Assembly: GCA_903813345.2 (NCBI GenBank)
Contig: CAIIXF020000006.1
Span: 20,469,936 to 20,533,935 of the forward strand
Direction of reading: 5' to 3'
Length of the DNA stretch: 64,000 bases
DNA from: Owenia fusiformis
Taxonomy: Eukaryota > Annelida > Polychaeta > Sabellida > Oweniidae
Below the pieces are notes generated by a model that saw only the letters and a list, made by a program, of their open reading frames with translations, was not told where the DNA came from and searched no databases. Made by a program: the position numbers and the translations under genes. Shown here one piece after another: positions 35,433 through 49,167 of the stretch (positions are counted from its first letter, which is position 1; the number at the start of each line of letters is the position of its first letter).

Positions 35433-38400
35433 GATGGCTGGAAGAATTGTTTGAAATAAATAGTTTCAACATTATGTCATCTTTTCTTTCATGAATCATC
35501 ACAATTTACTATTAAAGTCATCACAATTTACTGTTAAATAAACTTCGAAGGAGTCACTTGTGTGGGGTCATTCAAGACTCCTCCTCGAAGCTCAAAGTTG
35601 CTTAAAATAATATTGAAAACCCCTTGGGTGGAGCATAGTAAATGATTAAATAAATAATGAAGACTGAAAGAATTTCCTCTAATGTCGATGTTTAATTCTA
35701 CCAACCAAATGTTATTGCTGTTTAACTGTGACTTAATATGTCAAACAAAGGTAAATAAGGCCAAATTAAATTTCTGTTTAGTGGTTATTTCCCGGTAATT
35801 TGAAAACATTCCTCGTAAAATATCTTTATGCCTTTTGAATTTGGAGATCCTTTAATTTTTGACATGTCTTTTTGGATTCAATTTAGAGCAGCAAAAAAGG
35901 ACGAACTATGGTTGCATTTTTTTCAATAATAAGTCCTGCTAAACAAAGATTAATCTGGAGAAGCCTAAGGGATGACGCCATACATAATCGCTAGATTTAG
36001 CACCATTATCTCGAGTCTAACCCTGCGTTGTTTCACAGGAAATTCTTTGACAAAACAGTGCTTGAAATACTTCAAAATCCTCCTTAAATAAACTTAATTT
36101 CTAATTAAATGTTGAATAAACTGATATTGGATACAGGTCATTGTGACCTATTTTTGTAATAAAGCACTGATCTTTACTTTGTTTCAAAACTCTAACATAC
36201 AAAAAGGGTAAAACCATCATAAATAAATCTTTAATTTACAGAATATGATTTCTTTGAATTTTGATATTGCCTTCAGAATGTACCAATATATGTACTATTA
36301 TGAATTATTATGTTGCAATACTTTGTCATTAAGTACATATATATTGGAGCCTATCATTTAACATATTTCATAAAAATGTGTCGTATTAAGTGCAATTGAG
36401 TTTGTCGTATAACATTATTTCATAAATATATGAGATGATTGTACCATCTATGTCTTGCAACATAACCACTTCAGTTTTCTTTTCAATGTAAATTGATTTA
36501 TCGTTATAACTACCCTTATAATGCCCTGGTGAAATACCCTGGTAAAACTCTTTAAGAGAGCACAATATGCAGCATTTGAGAGCCATTATGAACAGAAAAC
36601 CTTTTTCAAGATATCTATCAACCCAACACATTATGTACCTTTGTTGTACAATAAAACCTCTCAAAAGTGTTCCAACACTTCTAAAAGTGTTCCACTTGGG
36701 AGGTGTAGGTGTTCCACTTATTGAGGTTTATTTAACATAAGTCAGTTGGTCTTCGGACTTCGAAAAGTGTTCTACTGACAGAGGTGTTCCACTTCGAAAA
36801 GTTTTCCACTTTACAGGGTTCGCTGTATGTGTTATTATTTTGGAAGTTTCAAAGAATCATACCCTGTTGCCCAGAGTCCAGTAGGAATTACTTCACTCTT
36901 TAAATTATGCTATAAGTAACAATATATTAAATCTATTGAACAGGGTAAAAGAATAGTACATGAGAGTATTTGAATGATGGTATGATAATATTCCAAAAAT
37001 GCAATGCCAATAGCGCTGATTTTAATGTCAAGTTATTTAATTGTTTAGACAATTTTTGATTTTAAGTCACTTTAACCATGAGAGCATTTTTGAAATATTA
37101 GAAATTCTCTCGTCTATTGTCACCTACAATTAAGGAATTTCATAGTAAAGAATATTTCAATAAATATACTCCCAAATAACTTCTCCAATGAAACCTACAG
37201 TAAAAATACACTTGATTCTTTTTCAAAGTATTTTATATTTAGTATATACTTACATACATATAAATAGTTGATTTGATAAAAGTACAAGAATTCCACTACT
37301 TTGACAATACAGCCACATAGTTTCTAGATCAAGTCATATATTGAATTATTTCTAAGAGAACCCTGTAGTTATAAAAGATGTGAAAATCTATATTGCAAAA
37401 AGTTACTTATATGGTAAACTGCATTGTGTGCGCTGAAAATAATATTTTATTTAACCATAACTTTCTCACTTGATTAATATAAATCAGTTCAGGTATCCAG
37501 GACATGTATTACATAAATATCACATAATATTTGTTAATTTTTGGCTCATTTAATTATTTTAGGCACCAGTTCCAATAGGCATTTTATCACAGTTCATTTA
37601 CCTCAGTTTTTCTTAAACTGTAACATTATTTGTACTTATGTGACCAGCAGATAAGAGGTAAAAGATATATTTGCAATTACCATACAGGTTCACCATTGAT
37701 GGAGTCCAGATGGCTTAAAGGATGTAACCCAATCAATGACTATCTAAAACACACATATAATTCTCACATTATCATTTGGGAGTCCTAGATATAGTTTTAT
37801 CAAAATCGGCAGGTCGTGATCACCCCTCTCAGATTTTCTAAATTTCAGTTTTTTTTTATTGTTAACCAGTAAGAAACCTTCCGTTGAGATTGCTAATTAT
37901 CTGATTTTGACAAATGTAGAAGTTTTGCTAAATTTCTGGTAAATGTTCCAGATTTCTGTCATGAAATAGATAAATTATATTTTAGGGTAATTTTAGGGGG
38001 GTTGTGAGAAGAACATTTATGATGATAATTAATTTCCTTGTTTACCTTGTTTTATCATCAGAATTCTATTTTCATTGCAAATCTGTAAAAATGGAAGCAG
38101 GTTTATCTTAAATGCAATAAAACAAGAGACAAAAACATAAAATATTCTGAATGTGATAAATACCAGGTTAATTTCCCATTTACCCTGAATCCCAGCTAAT
38201 AGCAAAATTACCCTCTTACTATAAATAATGATTTTAGAGCTTGGATTCTGATATGATCTTAACAATATCAAGTATAGCTTTCATAGCCTGTTATGACAGT
38301 TTGAATGAGGATTGATGTTTTAATATTGTATAGTATCTATATAAGGCAGTTGACCAGGTAAAATTAGTCCTGTTTCAAAACTCTGGATTCCCCTTTCTCC

Positions 38401-38506
38401 TTATACTTGATGAAATTCTTTTGTTCTTTGTGTTTTATCTACTTCTTTGTTATAGAACATTTTGAAATGAACACTTTGTAATAAGAACAATGTGGACCTG
38501 TATAAG
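35433..38506. other. Non-coding stretch containing one small MITE
   Basis: AT-rich DNA, with the TA-flanked element at 36649-36825 described separately. Nothing else supported. Confidence 0.45.
36649..36825. mobile_element. TA-flanked MITE related to 7811
   Basis: It starts CAATAAAACCTCTCAAAAGTG-like and ends CACTTTACAGGGTTCGCTG, so the outer 20 bp are imperfect inverted repeats. TA flanks both sides (36647-36648 and 36826-36827). The inside repeats AAAGTGTTCCACTT several times. Confidence 0.5.
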
Positions 38507-38650
38507 CGGCTGAGATTTGACATATTTGTTGGTAGAGCATCGGACTTTTCCTGAGAAGTGTATTGGTCATGGTGGTGTATGCTTATACAATTGTAAGTCT
38601 TTGTACCAATGCACGCAATCGAACAGGACCCCTTCAAGAGGGGTCTCTGG
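38507..38650 (+). repeat. tRNA-like fragment, possibly SINE-derived
   Basis: TTGGTAGAGCATCGGACTTTT at 38528-38548 closely resembles the D arm and anticodon region of tRNA-Lys(TTT), and AAGCGGCTGAG lies upstream. A proper B box and acceptor pairing are not seen, although ATCGAACAGGACCCCTT downstream may be a decayed one. So it is a tRNA pseudogene or a SINE head, not a working tRNA. Confidence 0.3.
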
Positions 38651-40019
38651 TTTTGCTCTCATATTGATATATAGAAAAAAGGATGTAGCACTTCAAATCA
38701 AAGGCAATAAAGAGATACATACATGCATGAGGAAAATGTGTTTCCTATGTTAAATTCTGCAGCAAAGATAGGACTAGTTTTAAAAAATAGATCAATTAGA
38801 ATAGATATATTTCTACGTAAATGAAATGGACCATTTGATCAAAGGATACAGTATGCAAATCTAAGCGTGTTCAGTAATACACATTTTTGTATTTGACAGA
38901 TATTGGCCTGTTTAGCCGAATCCTATAATCTGAACGGTATATATTTGTAGGCCCAGTTCAAAGGGTTAAGTCCACAGATATTGAACAAATATTAGCATTA
39001 GACTTGTTTAGTGTAAACTTCTTTTCTGAATAAAACCAAATAAAAATATTATTCCTAGTTCAAATGATGAATACCACAGTAAAGTATATACAGCATTATA
39101 ATTATATTGCAATTAAGTAAACATTTTTTTGTGAAATTGAGTTGGGGGTTATTTGGCATGCATCACTAATTGAATTGTAATTAAAGGTATGGGGTGTAAT
39201 TAAAGGTTAATTGACTAGTTAAATGTATTTGGACATGTAGAACAGGTGGATGTGGGGTAAATATATACCCTTGGCAAGATGTTGATGTCATTTATCCTCT
39301 ATCAATCAGAGATACTTCTTTGATATCAAGCATATAGCTGATATGTAGCTATTATCAATTTCTACATATAAACTCCCATGAAAGGGCTACATTTTAGATC
39401 ATTGAGACATTATCAGCATTATATCTATAAATTCAGCGGTGCAGTCAGAGGGAAATGTAGGTATCATAGATGGATCAAGGGTAGCATGCCTGGTAAATTG
39501 GATGCCATAATGTAATATACCCCTCCAATTAAAAAATAGACTGACAGATTATTCAATCAAAAAATATCAAAAATCAAATGGGAGATGTTTTTTAAGTTAG
39601 ATTGAAGTAACATACAACTCGATGTAACATTTAGGTTACTAGGTTATGGTACAACTAAGTTATGATATATTTATACAACTTAAGTTATGATGTAATTTGG
39701 TTGTAATAGTCTCTATTTAGACTTACTATTGCAAAAGTGACATAAACATACTGAATTGTTTTAGTTATTTTAATGTTATTATGACATTAAGTACAGTTTA
39801 GAGATGTTTAACGCTTCTCATCAGACATTGTATTATAATTTTATTGGATGAGACAGTTTTGTTTTATAACTCCCCAAAGCTAAAAATCACCATTAAAACT
39901 AATAGCTCAGAATCTATGCAGTTTTGCTGAACAATGATGAAATTGCAATATTATCTTTGCTGAGACTGACAGATTTGATTTTTCAAAAAATACTTTTTGT
40001 GTTATTGACTTTTCTCGGT

Positions 40020-41000
40020 CTTGATTTAAGACTATGCTGGACTATGCGATGGATTGTTGCAAGACTATATAGGGAGGCATATAGAAGGGCTTATGCAGGA
40101 CTATGTTATATGAGGGACAAGGGCTTGATATAAGAGTATGAAATATGAGATAATAGCTTGCAAGACTATGTTATATGAGGGACAAGGGCTTGATATAAGA
40201 CTATGAAATATGAGATAATAGCTTGCAAGACTATGTTATATGAGGGACAAGGGCTTGATATAAGACTATGAAATATGAGATAATAGCTTGCAAGACAATG
40301 TTATATGAGGGACAAGGGCTTGATATAAGACTATGAAATATGAGACAATAGCTTGCAAGACTATGTTATATGAGGGACAAGGGCTTGATATAAGACTATG
40401 AAATATGAGATAATAGCTTGCAAGACTATGTTATATGAGGGACAAGGGCTTGATATAAGACTATGAAATATGAGATAATAGCTTGCAAGACTATGTTATA
40501 TGAGGGACAAGGGCTTGATATAAGACTATGAAATATGAGACAATAGCTTGCAAGACTATGTTATATGAGGGACAAGGGCTTGATATAAGACTATGAAATA
40601 TGAGATAATAGCTTGCAAGACTATGTTATATGAGGGACAAGGGCTTGATATAAGACTATGAAATATGAGATAATAGCTTGCAAGACTATGTTATATGAGG
40701 GACAAGGGCTTGATATAAGACTATGAAATATGAGACAATAGCTTGCAAGACTATGTTATATGAGGGACAAGGGCTTGATATAAGACTATGAAATATGAGA
40801 CAATAGCTTGCAAGACTATGTTATGGAGGGAACAAGGGCTTAATGCAAGATTAAGATATGGGGAATATCAATGGGTTTGATGCAAGACTCTGTTTGAGGG
40901 GGCATATACAAAGGTTTGATACAAGACTGTTAAGGGGCATATCAGTAGATTTAATACATGACTATGTTAGTTCATAAGGACTCATGCAAGTCTATGTTAA
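40020..41000. repeat. 65-bp minisatellite with higher-order pattern
   Basis: Eleven nearly identical 65-bp units occupy 40099-40813 (each begins GACTATGTTATATGAGGGAC and ends GATAATAGCTTGCAA). Decayed units flank them on both sides (40020-40098 and 40814-41000). A T/C change in GAGA(T/C)AATAG marks units in the order T T T C T T C T T C C, suggesting a repeating block of three units (195 bp). Non-coding. Confidence 0.92.
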
Positions 41001-42241
41001 AAAACTGAAATATTTTACCTGCTTTTTGTTAAGATCATTTACATAAGTTGGTTACAGCACCCCTGTAGTTTAAGTTATCCATGGGAAAATCTTGCATTTG
41101 CTTTGAAGGTTAACATTCACATTCGTGTCTAGTGTAATTTATATTATGCACAGACACATGAATGTCTCTATGGATTACAGTTTGCTATAAATCCAACATG
41201 CATTATTACAATCACAGGTGAAGCCTGAAGGGATTTGTACTTTTATACTTTTTGTTGAAATACATAAAAATCTGGTACTTCTGATTCTTATGATAGTACT
41301 TGTATGATAATATTCTGCAATGCATCTGAAATTAAAATCTATGATAAGTTAAGATTAAGTTTTGAATTTACAAATGAGACTCATTGAATTGTTGATGATT
41401 TAAGGAACAGCGATTTTGCATAGCATGACAGTATAGCATGCCTAACAATGTGCAGTATGTGTGAAATGAAAATATGGCATGCGGTATAAAAAATCATACA
41501 GAGCGAGAGATAACATTGCAATCAGTCTTATACTGATATGTGTTAAATGCCGAAAGAAATGTCGTTCATGTTCAATTCAATTTATTTCACATTAAACTGA
41601 ATTATACAATGAACATAGACTCAACATAAATATGCATTCACATAAAAAGCCTTAATGATATACCATTGATGGAGCGCATCCACAAAGTGTTCATATTTAC
41701 TATAAAGAGGTGTTCATATAAGTTCATGTAAGTTTTACTACATAGCCCCATACCTTAATTATCACACATTCATCAGCAAGATAGGACATTGAACTAAAAA
41801 TGGAGTAGGTATGTGGATTGAATGTCCAGTATTTTTTGCAATATTTGAGTGAGCATATCTTGAAGAGGTGTATTGACAAGAACACTTGGCACTTGTGTGT
41901 TGGGTAGTGTTATATGAAAGCTTTACTCTCATCTCACACTCACCTATAGATCTCAGCATTTCAACAGGTTTTAGACCCAATTCACATTTTGTTTACTTTA
42001 TGTAGCTGCCCAGATAAATCAATTGTAACATAGCGCATATTTCAACATATCTGAGCTGGAGATTTCTGAATCCCCTGGCCATCAGCTAAAAATCTTAAAG
42101 ATAGCTTCATATCATTTAACATTGTTTAGATTCGCCAGTGGCTATATTTAATATTAGCCCCTGTATTCCTGGGTAGCCATCAGCGAGCCCCACTACCCCC
42201 TAAATTATCCCAACACCCAGCCCTTAAATAGTACCAACATA
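41001..42241. other. Non-coding stretch between two minisatellites
   Basis: Contains CAATTCAATTTATTTCAC near 41573, which looks like the tail of an old retroelement, and otherwise nothing I can support. Confidence 0.4.
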
Positions 42242-42906
42242 TAACCCTTACTACACCTTTTAAATAGTACCACCACATGGCCTTACTACACTACTACCAC
42301 ATGGCCCTTACTACACCTTCTAAATAGTACCACCACATGGCACTTACTACACTACTACCACATGGCCCTTACTACACCTTCTAAATAGTACCACCACATG
42401 GCACTTACTACACTACTTCCACATGGCCCTTACTACACCTTCTAAATAGTACCACCACATGGCACTAACTACACTACTACCACATGGCCCTTACTACACC
42501 TTCTAAATAGTACCACCCCATGGCACTTACTACACTACTACCACATGGCCCTTACTACACCTTCTAAATAGTACCACCACATGGCACTTACTACACTACT
42601 TCCACATGGCCCTTACTACACCTTCTAAATAGTATCAACACATGGCACTTACTACACTACTTCCACATGGCCCTTACTACACCTTCTAAATAGTTCCACC
42701 ACATGGCACTAACTACACTACTACCACATGGCCCTTACTACACCTTCTAAATAGTACCACCACATGGCACTTATTACACTACTACCTCATGGCCCTTACT
42801 ACACCTTCTAGATAGTACCACAACATGGCACTTACTACACTACTACCACATGGCCCTTACTACACCTTCTAAATAGTTCCACCACATGGCACTTAATACA
42901 CCTTCT
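42242..42906. repeat. 61-bp minisatellite of alternating 36- and 25-bp monomers
   Basis: Each 61-bp unit joins a long monomer (CCTTACTACACCTTCTAAAT plus AGTACCACCACATGGC) and a short one (ACTTACTACACTACTACCAC plus ATGGC). The short monomer equals the long one minus about 11 bp (CTTCTAAATAG). About eleven units, very regular. Strongly C-rich on the + strand. Confidence 0.92.
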
Positions 42907-43600
42907 AAATAATCCCATCACCTAGCCCCCACTACCCTCTGTACAATCCCATCATCTTTACTTCCCTCTGAGTATATTAGTTGATTTCATAGTTCTTATG
43001 CTTTGAGATCTTCATGATCACAAATGTATCCTTCATCCTTCGAATTATCATTATTAATTCAAAGGGTAGTTGTAGTCATTCCCTTATAGAGGATGAAATC
43101 TAGTTATAACAGCAAAAACATATAATCAGTGACATATTTTTTATGAATATGTATTTAAGAGATGTAAGTGATGTATAAATGAATGATTGTTTGTTTGATT
43201 GATTGTTTAATTGTTTGTTTGTTTGTTAATTTTATAAATGACATAGTAAAGTAACCACAGTTACATATGTAGATCCTGTTATCTTTCAAAATGATACCCA
43301 GTGATAATTTTTGCAAGGGCTTCAGACTACACCTGTGATAAAACACACACAACCAATGTTGAGTATTGTCATAACTGTATATAGCTCAGAGAGAGAGAGG
43401 ACGCAATAAATGAAACTGGAGAAAAAAATCAAGATTCTTATCGACTCTCAGTCGTGATTAGAGAAACATTCTGGATTCTTATCGAGGTTTGATTGCTCTT
43501 TAGTTGACATATACATACAGCACGTGTGTGTATGGACAGGATTATAATATTAGATCACTTTGATCAAATTCACCTGAGGTTAGGCTCTGGCTCTCTTGAG

Positions 43601-43782
43601 AGAAAATGTCTCAGATGTCATATTTTAAAATGCAAAATAGAGTGGAAGAGAGAGGAATTAGCAAGGAATAAAGTTAATACACATAAAGTACATACTCTAA
43701 ATTGTAAAGAAATATAAAAAGATTAAACACTTTATTCAAATTTTACGGAGAAATTGAGCGGAATAAGCATGAGCAGCCGACA
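43601..43782 (+). mobile_element. Solo right end of the CCGTCTGCTC element
   Basis: ATTTTACGGAGAAATTGAGC and AATAAGCATGAGCAGCCGAC match the right end of the 46385-46804 element. The preceding 140 bp also resemble its right half (GAATTAGCAAGGAATA and similar). No left end is found. Confidence 0.4.
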
Positions 43783-45560
43783 TTTTGACAATTGGGTAAT
43801 GATCTTACAATGATTTAGCTATGCACACCTGTATACAAACTGTACATGATATATGTTGATAACTGATTCGACAAAATTTAGGATTATCTAGGATCATTTT
43901 CAAAATCCTCACCCGAAGTCTAGTTGATTAATTGAAAGGGATATATGACTACAAGGAATTGGATGGATTACCCAGATTAGTGGATTATCTAGAGCGTATG
44001 TTATTTTACTAGATTATCAAATAAAGGGAAAAGTGATTTTAATAAGGATAACAGAGGAATTTAACAGGTTGAAGTGGTGCCCATAATAAATTATTATTTA
44101 TTCAAGAAATTAGTATATTTAAAGTGGTATTTGAATATATATGATATGAAAAGTTGTGATATGTCATAAAGATAGAGGAACATGTACAAAACGACAGGTT
44201 TTATTGCTCTAAATGACCCAATGAATTCAAACGCATGCAGTATTGTAGATTACATATTGTAGATTACATATACTTATGTTCTATTGCCATTTCATTATAT
44301 AAATGAATTAGAAAAACATGAGTACATGTGATTTATAGCTCCTAAGGCTTCATTTTAGAAAGGAATAGTGCATTAGTACAACTCTTATTCTATAGCATTC
44401 ACCAATAGAATATATCAACTAACAGACTATTACGTATGGCATACCTGGATGTAGCCATAGTTAAACATACGAGTATATAGCTAGCATATTTCATTCAGAA
44501 AATTGTGTTTTCCATAATTCAGTTTATTCCTCCTCTTATGAAACTAATAAGAAATAATTTACAACATTAAATGAGCACTTCTGAAGAAGTTCACAATTTA
44601 AAGGTTACATGGTCATCAAAAGTAAAATATAATTTGGGAGAACAAACTAGAAACTCTATGGAGATGTCTAACAAAAGGTTTTGCTGTATATGATAAAGCG
44701 GCCAATGAACTGTGATCTTCGTAGATTTTGATAGCACTTCGCAAAAGTGTGAAACATTTAAAGTGAATATATCGATTTGTTATCTTCACCTAGGATAAAG
44801 CCATCTCTGGATTATATAAAAATAGATTGTTTCCAAGGAATGATGGTGTTTTGAGACGCAGGGAACCTTTATCAGCAACCCTCATCATCAAGCAGTTCTA
44901 GCTTAGTAGTTACACTAGCAGAGGCCGGATTCTATTTAAACCCAAACTATCTCATGACAACTTAACATTGCTGGAGAATTACGTACCAGAATGTTGTTTA
45001 TCTGTACAACTATTTCAATTCGATATTGGATTTTGGAAAGAAAAACATTTTTATGATGTGTTTATGGTACTTATACGCCAATGTGGAAGTGCAGCATTTG
45101 CGGAGCTTCATCACACTTTCATTGCCAGTAGCCTGAGGACTCACATTTATGGATTGTGAAGTAGCTATTTAGCATTCAACGATTGGAAAACTATTGGCTT
45201 GTAAGTCACTACTTTGTAAAGTGAACCAAAATGTTGCATACTGATATCACGGTAGTATATAAACACCTACGGAAAACGCGAGAGTAGAAAATTAGACGTG
45301 AAAATAAAAAATGAGACACCATTGGTTGATGGAATTACTATAGCTATCAATTGGATAACTGTCATCAAAAGGATTAAACGTATAATTGACTCGTTATTTA
45401 GTTCCACTTGCATCTGTGACATATGTCGCCATTCAATTTCTGACAACTAATTCTGTATCGGACTTCCTACAGTACACAGGATTCAGTCATTCTTCCGTGA
45501 GCTCCAATAGGAAATTAGCAGGATTACAAGACAACATAATAACAACACGCGTAGAATATC

Positions 45561-45727
45561 TATAAAAGTCTAGGATATTAAATTTATGAATGCATGGATG
45601 GATCTTAGGAAATATCCGGACGGGAAGATATATTTTACATTGAATGTGGATATTTAAACTGAAACCGTTATGGATTTAGAATATATTCAGGATTACATGT
45701 AAACGACCAGATATTTAGCGAGGCATT
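45561..45727 (+). promoter_or_regulatory. Putative core promoter and 5' UTR of the LDLa gene
   Basis: TATAAAAG at 45561-45568 is a good TATA box, which would place transcription start near 45590 and give a 5' UTR of roughly 140 bases. Several upstream ATGs (from 45586) lie in the leader. An in-frame TAG at 45716-45718 precedes the start codon. Other TATA-like words exist at 44813 (TATATAAA) and about 45255 (TATATAAAC), so the true start may be further left. Confidence 0.4.
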
Positions 45728-45998
45728 ATGGCAGGTCTAACACAATTTTACGGGATTATAACACAACTCTGGACTGTCAAGTGCCTCAGTACATATTTAC
45801 TCATACTTCTTATTGTGTTTGGTCAAACTGAAGCTGGAATCAGGAGAAAAGTCAGATTTGATGTAAATGGAACATTATTTGATTCTATGGATGAAGCACC
45901 AGTTTATAAAACAACAACTGCGACAATTGAGTATGCAACGCCACGATCTCAGCCGAGAGGTGATAATAATAAGACTGGCAAGTGTATGGGGGGATGCA
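45728..45998 (+). CDS. LDLa-repeat protein, exon 1: signal peptide and RGD-containing N-terminus
   Basis: The ATG has a strong context (A at -3, G at +4) and an in-frame stop 12 bases upstream, so the start is well supported. Ninety codons plus one base end at the donor GTAAGT (45999), phase 1. Residues 18-36 form a signal peptide (core STYLLILLIVFG, likely cleavage after TEA36). The mature N-terminus begins GIRRKVRF, has N-glycosylation sites NGT (47-49) and NKT (81-83), an RGD tripeptide at 77-79, and ends KCMGGC just before the first LDLa module. No known domain covers residues 37-90. The phase-1 join to 54947 reads through with an Ile at the junction. The RGD could bind integrins, but that is inference. 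Confidence 0.8.
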
Positions 45999-46384
45999 GT
46001 AAGTGATTTTCTTACAATCTATATGATAAAATAACAAGGATCTAATTTGTGGTATAAAAGGTCATTTGTTTGTTTGTATGATTACTGTTTGCTTGGCTGT
46101 TGTTTGTTTGTATGTTATTGAGGGCATCTCTTTGAAACAACATCCATACATAAATTTTTCGTCATTGTGATATCAAGGGATACATTTATATAGATGCACC
46201 TATGTCTATATGCTAACACACGCATCATGTCAACTAGACATGGGAAATGAGAGGCTTTTAACTTTACATAACCATAAGTTAGTCCAGCTGGTGGTTCATC
46301 AACACCAAACATCTAATATAGTTCTGCCTATGTTTACCAATATCTGAACAGCTGATTTTTTACGAGTATCCCTTGCCAAAAATA

Positions 46385-46804
46385 TCCGTCTGCTCAGGTT
46401 TCCGATTTTGTACCGTTTCTCTCTAAAATTTGAATGAAGTGTTAGATTTTCTGAAACAATTGTATAATTAATTCTTTTCATGTCATCCCTCAATACTCCA
46501 TTCTCTGTCAATGTCCCTAGGTGTCGCTATTTTTACAATTTGAAAGTGTGAAGAGAAACATGTGATTTGATGAAAGTTTGGCTCTCCTTGTGCTTTGATC
46601 TCCCCGGTAGGTGCCTGTAAACAAACCCTGCGATGATCATGTTTTAGAATGTCAAATGGAGTATGAAAACTTATAATTAGCAAGAGAAGAGTGATACAGG
46701 TAGATAGGTAACACTTTCACTTACGTAAAAATGCAGAAAAAACAGACAGTTCATGCAAATTTTATGGAGAAATGTAATAAAATAAGCATGAATGAGCAGA
46801 CGGA
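46385..46804. mobile_element. MITE with CCGTCTGCTC inverted ends
   Basis: The left end TCCGTCTGCTCAGG and the right end GAGCAGACGGA are inverted, and similarity continues inward for about 50 bp (TTTCTCTCTAAAATTTG against CATAAAATTTGCATG when reversed). Truncated relatives are at 17568 and 43601. No clear target duplication. Confidence 0.6.
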
Positions 46805-48250
46805 CAGAGAAGATAGAATCACACGATTTAACCTGAATTGTTGATAAGGTTGTGTGTGTTGTGGGTGTTTACTGGTTACCCAAAGGAGATAAACCCATAA
46901 TCAATTAAACAAGAACTAGGATATAGTTTGTCTACCAAATAGGCCACAAAAATGTTTATACCCCTTAGTCTAAGATAACATACATTTCAACCAGGAAAAC
47001 ATGTCTCAAGAATGCACTTTCATTTTTTCACCTTCATTAAAAAGTAATCAGTATGCTTTTTTTCTACATGTACATCTGATAATGAATTGCTCCAAAATAG
47101 ATTCTAATTTCAACTTCAATCTAATTTATTTTGACAACTTACAATTACTCAGATGCGAGTAGGTAGTTACCAGTTTCGCCACCAGGTGGCTGATTCGGGG
47201 GAAATAACATGGCAGAGTATTACAAAATTCCCTAAAACTTGAATATGCATCAGTTTTAGTGGTTCACTTTTCATATTACCCTTATGTATGTGATAGTTAT
47301 ACAAATTAAAATATGTCCAGTAAGAGAAAATATTGTCTGCCCAACACAAGAAAATATATTTCACTTTTTGTAGTTTTACAACATGAGGTCTATGGGGAAT
47401 CTCCCCGACCTAGAAGTCACATTTTCAAAGAAAATTAAATTTTCAAGGTTGATAAACTCTTTTCAAAACCACATTTTAGATGTAATTTTATATGTAGATT
47501 CCAAATATGACATCAGTTTGACTGAATTGTGAATTTTTAATGACGTATTTCTACTCGCATCTAGGATATTGAAACTTTAAGCACAAATCGTTGCTGGTAA
47601 CATGTTAAGCTTTTCTAACTAAATTCCAAAATAAGGTAGACGGCATGGTCAAATTGGCTCTGGGTTCAATGATGACCTGATTTTTTAATGTAACCATACC
47701 ATAAAAAGGAAGAAATAAAGATTAGATGGCTGCAGCGACATTTGTGTGTACAATAGGGTCTAGAAAATAAGGTATGATAAATATAAAGGGCCTTGATTCA
47801 AAACACAATGCAGAAAGAATGTCATTTGTCTGTCTGACTACTGCCATTCAATTTTGATTCAACAAAAATATTTCCCACCTTGAATCACAATGCTGGAGCA
47901 AATGTCCAAAGTCGTATTAAATCAAAATTTCAGTCACTTTAATGATCACGATTGTCAAGATTTATCGTTGATATTACACCTGTATATCTAAAAATGACAC
48001 CATATTTCATATGATGTACAAACATAACTTTTTTCTTTTCTGAAAAAATGTGATAGTGATGTGACTCTAAAGTGAAGTGATCTTTGCGAGTCTGATTAAT
48101 TTGTCAATGTGTGATTATACAAGACTACAATTGTTGACCTTCATAGAGGTCAACTGTATAAATTATATACCTTCTATAGACCAGGGTTTCATTGGCATCT
48201 AGACCATACATATTTCCCAACATATTTCCCAAAATGATACAGATGGCATG

Positions 48251-48540
48251 GAGAGATATTCATTAGATATAGGGGTATTCACAAGAGAGTTATTCATTAG
48301 ATATAGGGGTGTTCACAAAAGAGTTATTCATTAGATATAGGGGTGTTCACAAGAGAGTTATTCATTTGATATAGGGATGTTCACAAGAGAGTTATTCATT
48401 AGATATAGAGGTGTTCACAAGAGAGTTATTCATTAGATATAGGGGTGTTCACAAGAGAGTTATTCATTAGATATACGGATGTTCACAAGAGAGTTATTCA
48501 TTATTATATATAGGGATGTTCACAAGAGAGTTATTCATGA
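48251..48540. repeat. 34-bp minisatellite, about 8.5 units
   Basis: The unit is GAGAGTTATTCATTAGATAT followed by AGGGGTGTTCACAA. Copies differ by a few changes, and decayed pieces continue to about 48640. Intronic, non-coding. Confidence 0.9.
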
Positions 48541-49167
48541 TAAAAAGGGGTGTTATTCATTAGATAGAGAAGAATATTGACTACTGTAAAGACCCTGTAG
48601 AGAGGGGTATTCATTAGAGAGAATGCTTATTCTTAAAGAATTCATCCTCCATATGCTGATCTCTAGCCAGCACCCATTCTTTTCCTGTTACATGATGTCT
48701 AATTCCCTGCATTTTATTTGGGGATAAAGGAATTGTTCTTGTGCTCATCAAAGTTATAATAGTGCATTAAAATAGGTTCTGCAATATAACTGTCTCATTT
48801 TGAATGAGCTTTCTAAATCAGGGAATATAAAAGTTAGTTACCCACACACAGAACATCTTTCAATAAAAGTAATAGGATTTTGAATTACATCTGCCTCATA
48901 ATATGATTCCAATGATTGATTGTGAATTGGAATCTGAAGTATAAGATTCTGTTAAGAAAAGTCTTGGATACCTTAACCTAAACATTCTACTTTATCGATA
49001 ATACATGTAGGAACAAATGAGCCTGGCCTAGTCATTAAAAAGGGGGTCTCATCAACTACATCCTAACATTTTCAATTATATGATTTCAAATCTCAAAATG
49101 CTTGATGCAACACATTCTACCCAATCCTTTTAACTAACCATATACATGTATCTGTATATCACAAATA

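Noticed and set aside
44968-45159. 63-codon frame just upstream of the LDLa gene
   Set aside because: No domain or signal peptide and no donor in frame. More likely promoter or leader DNA.
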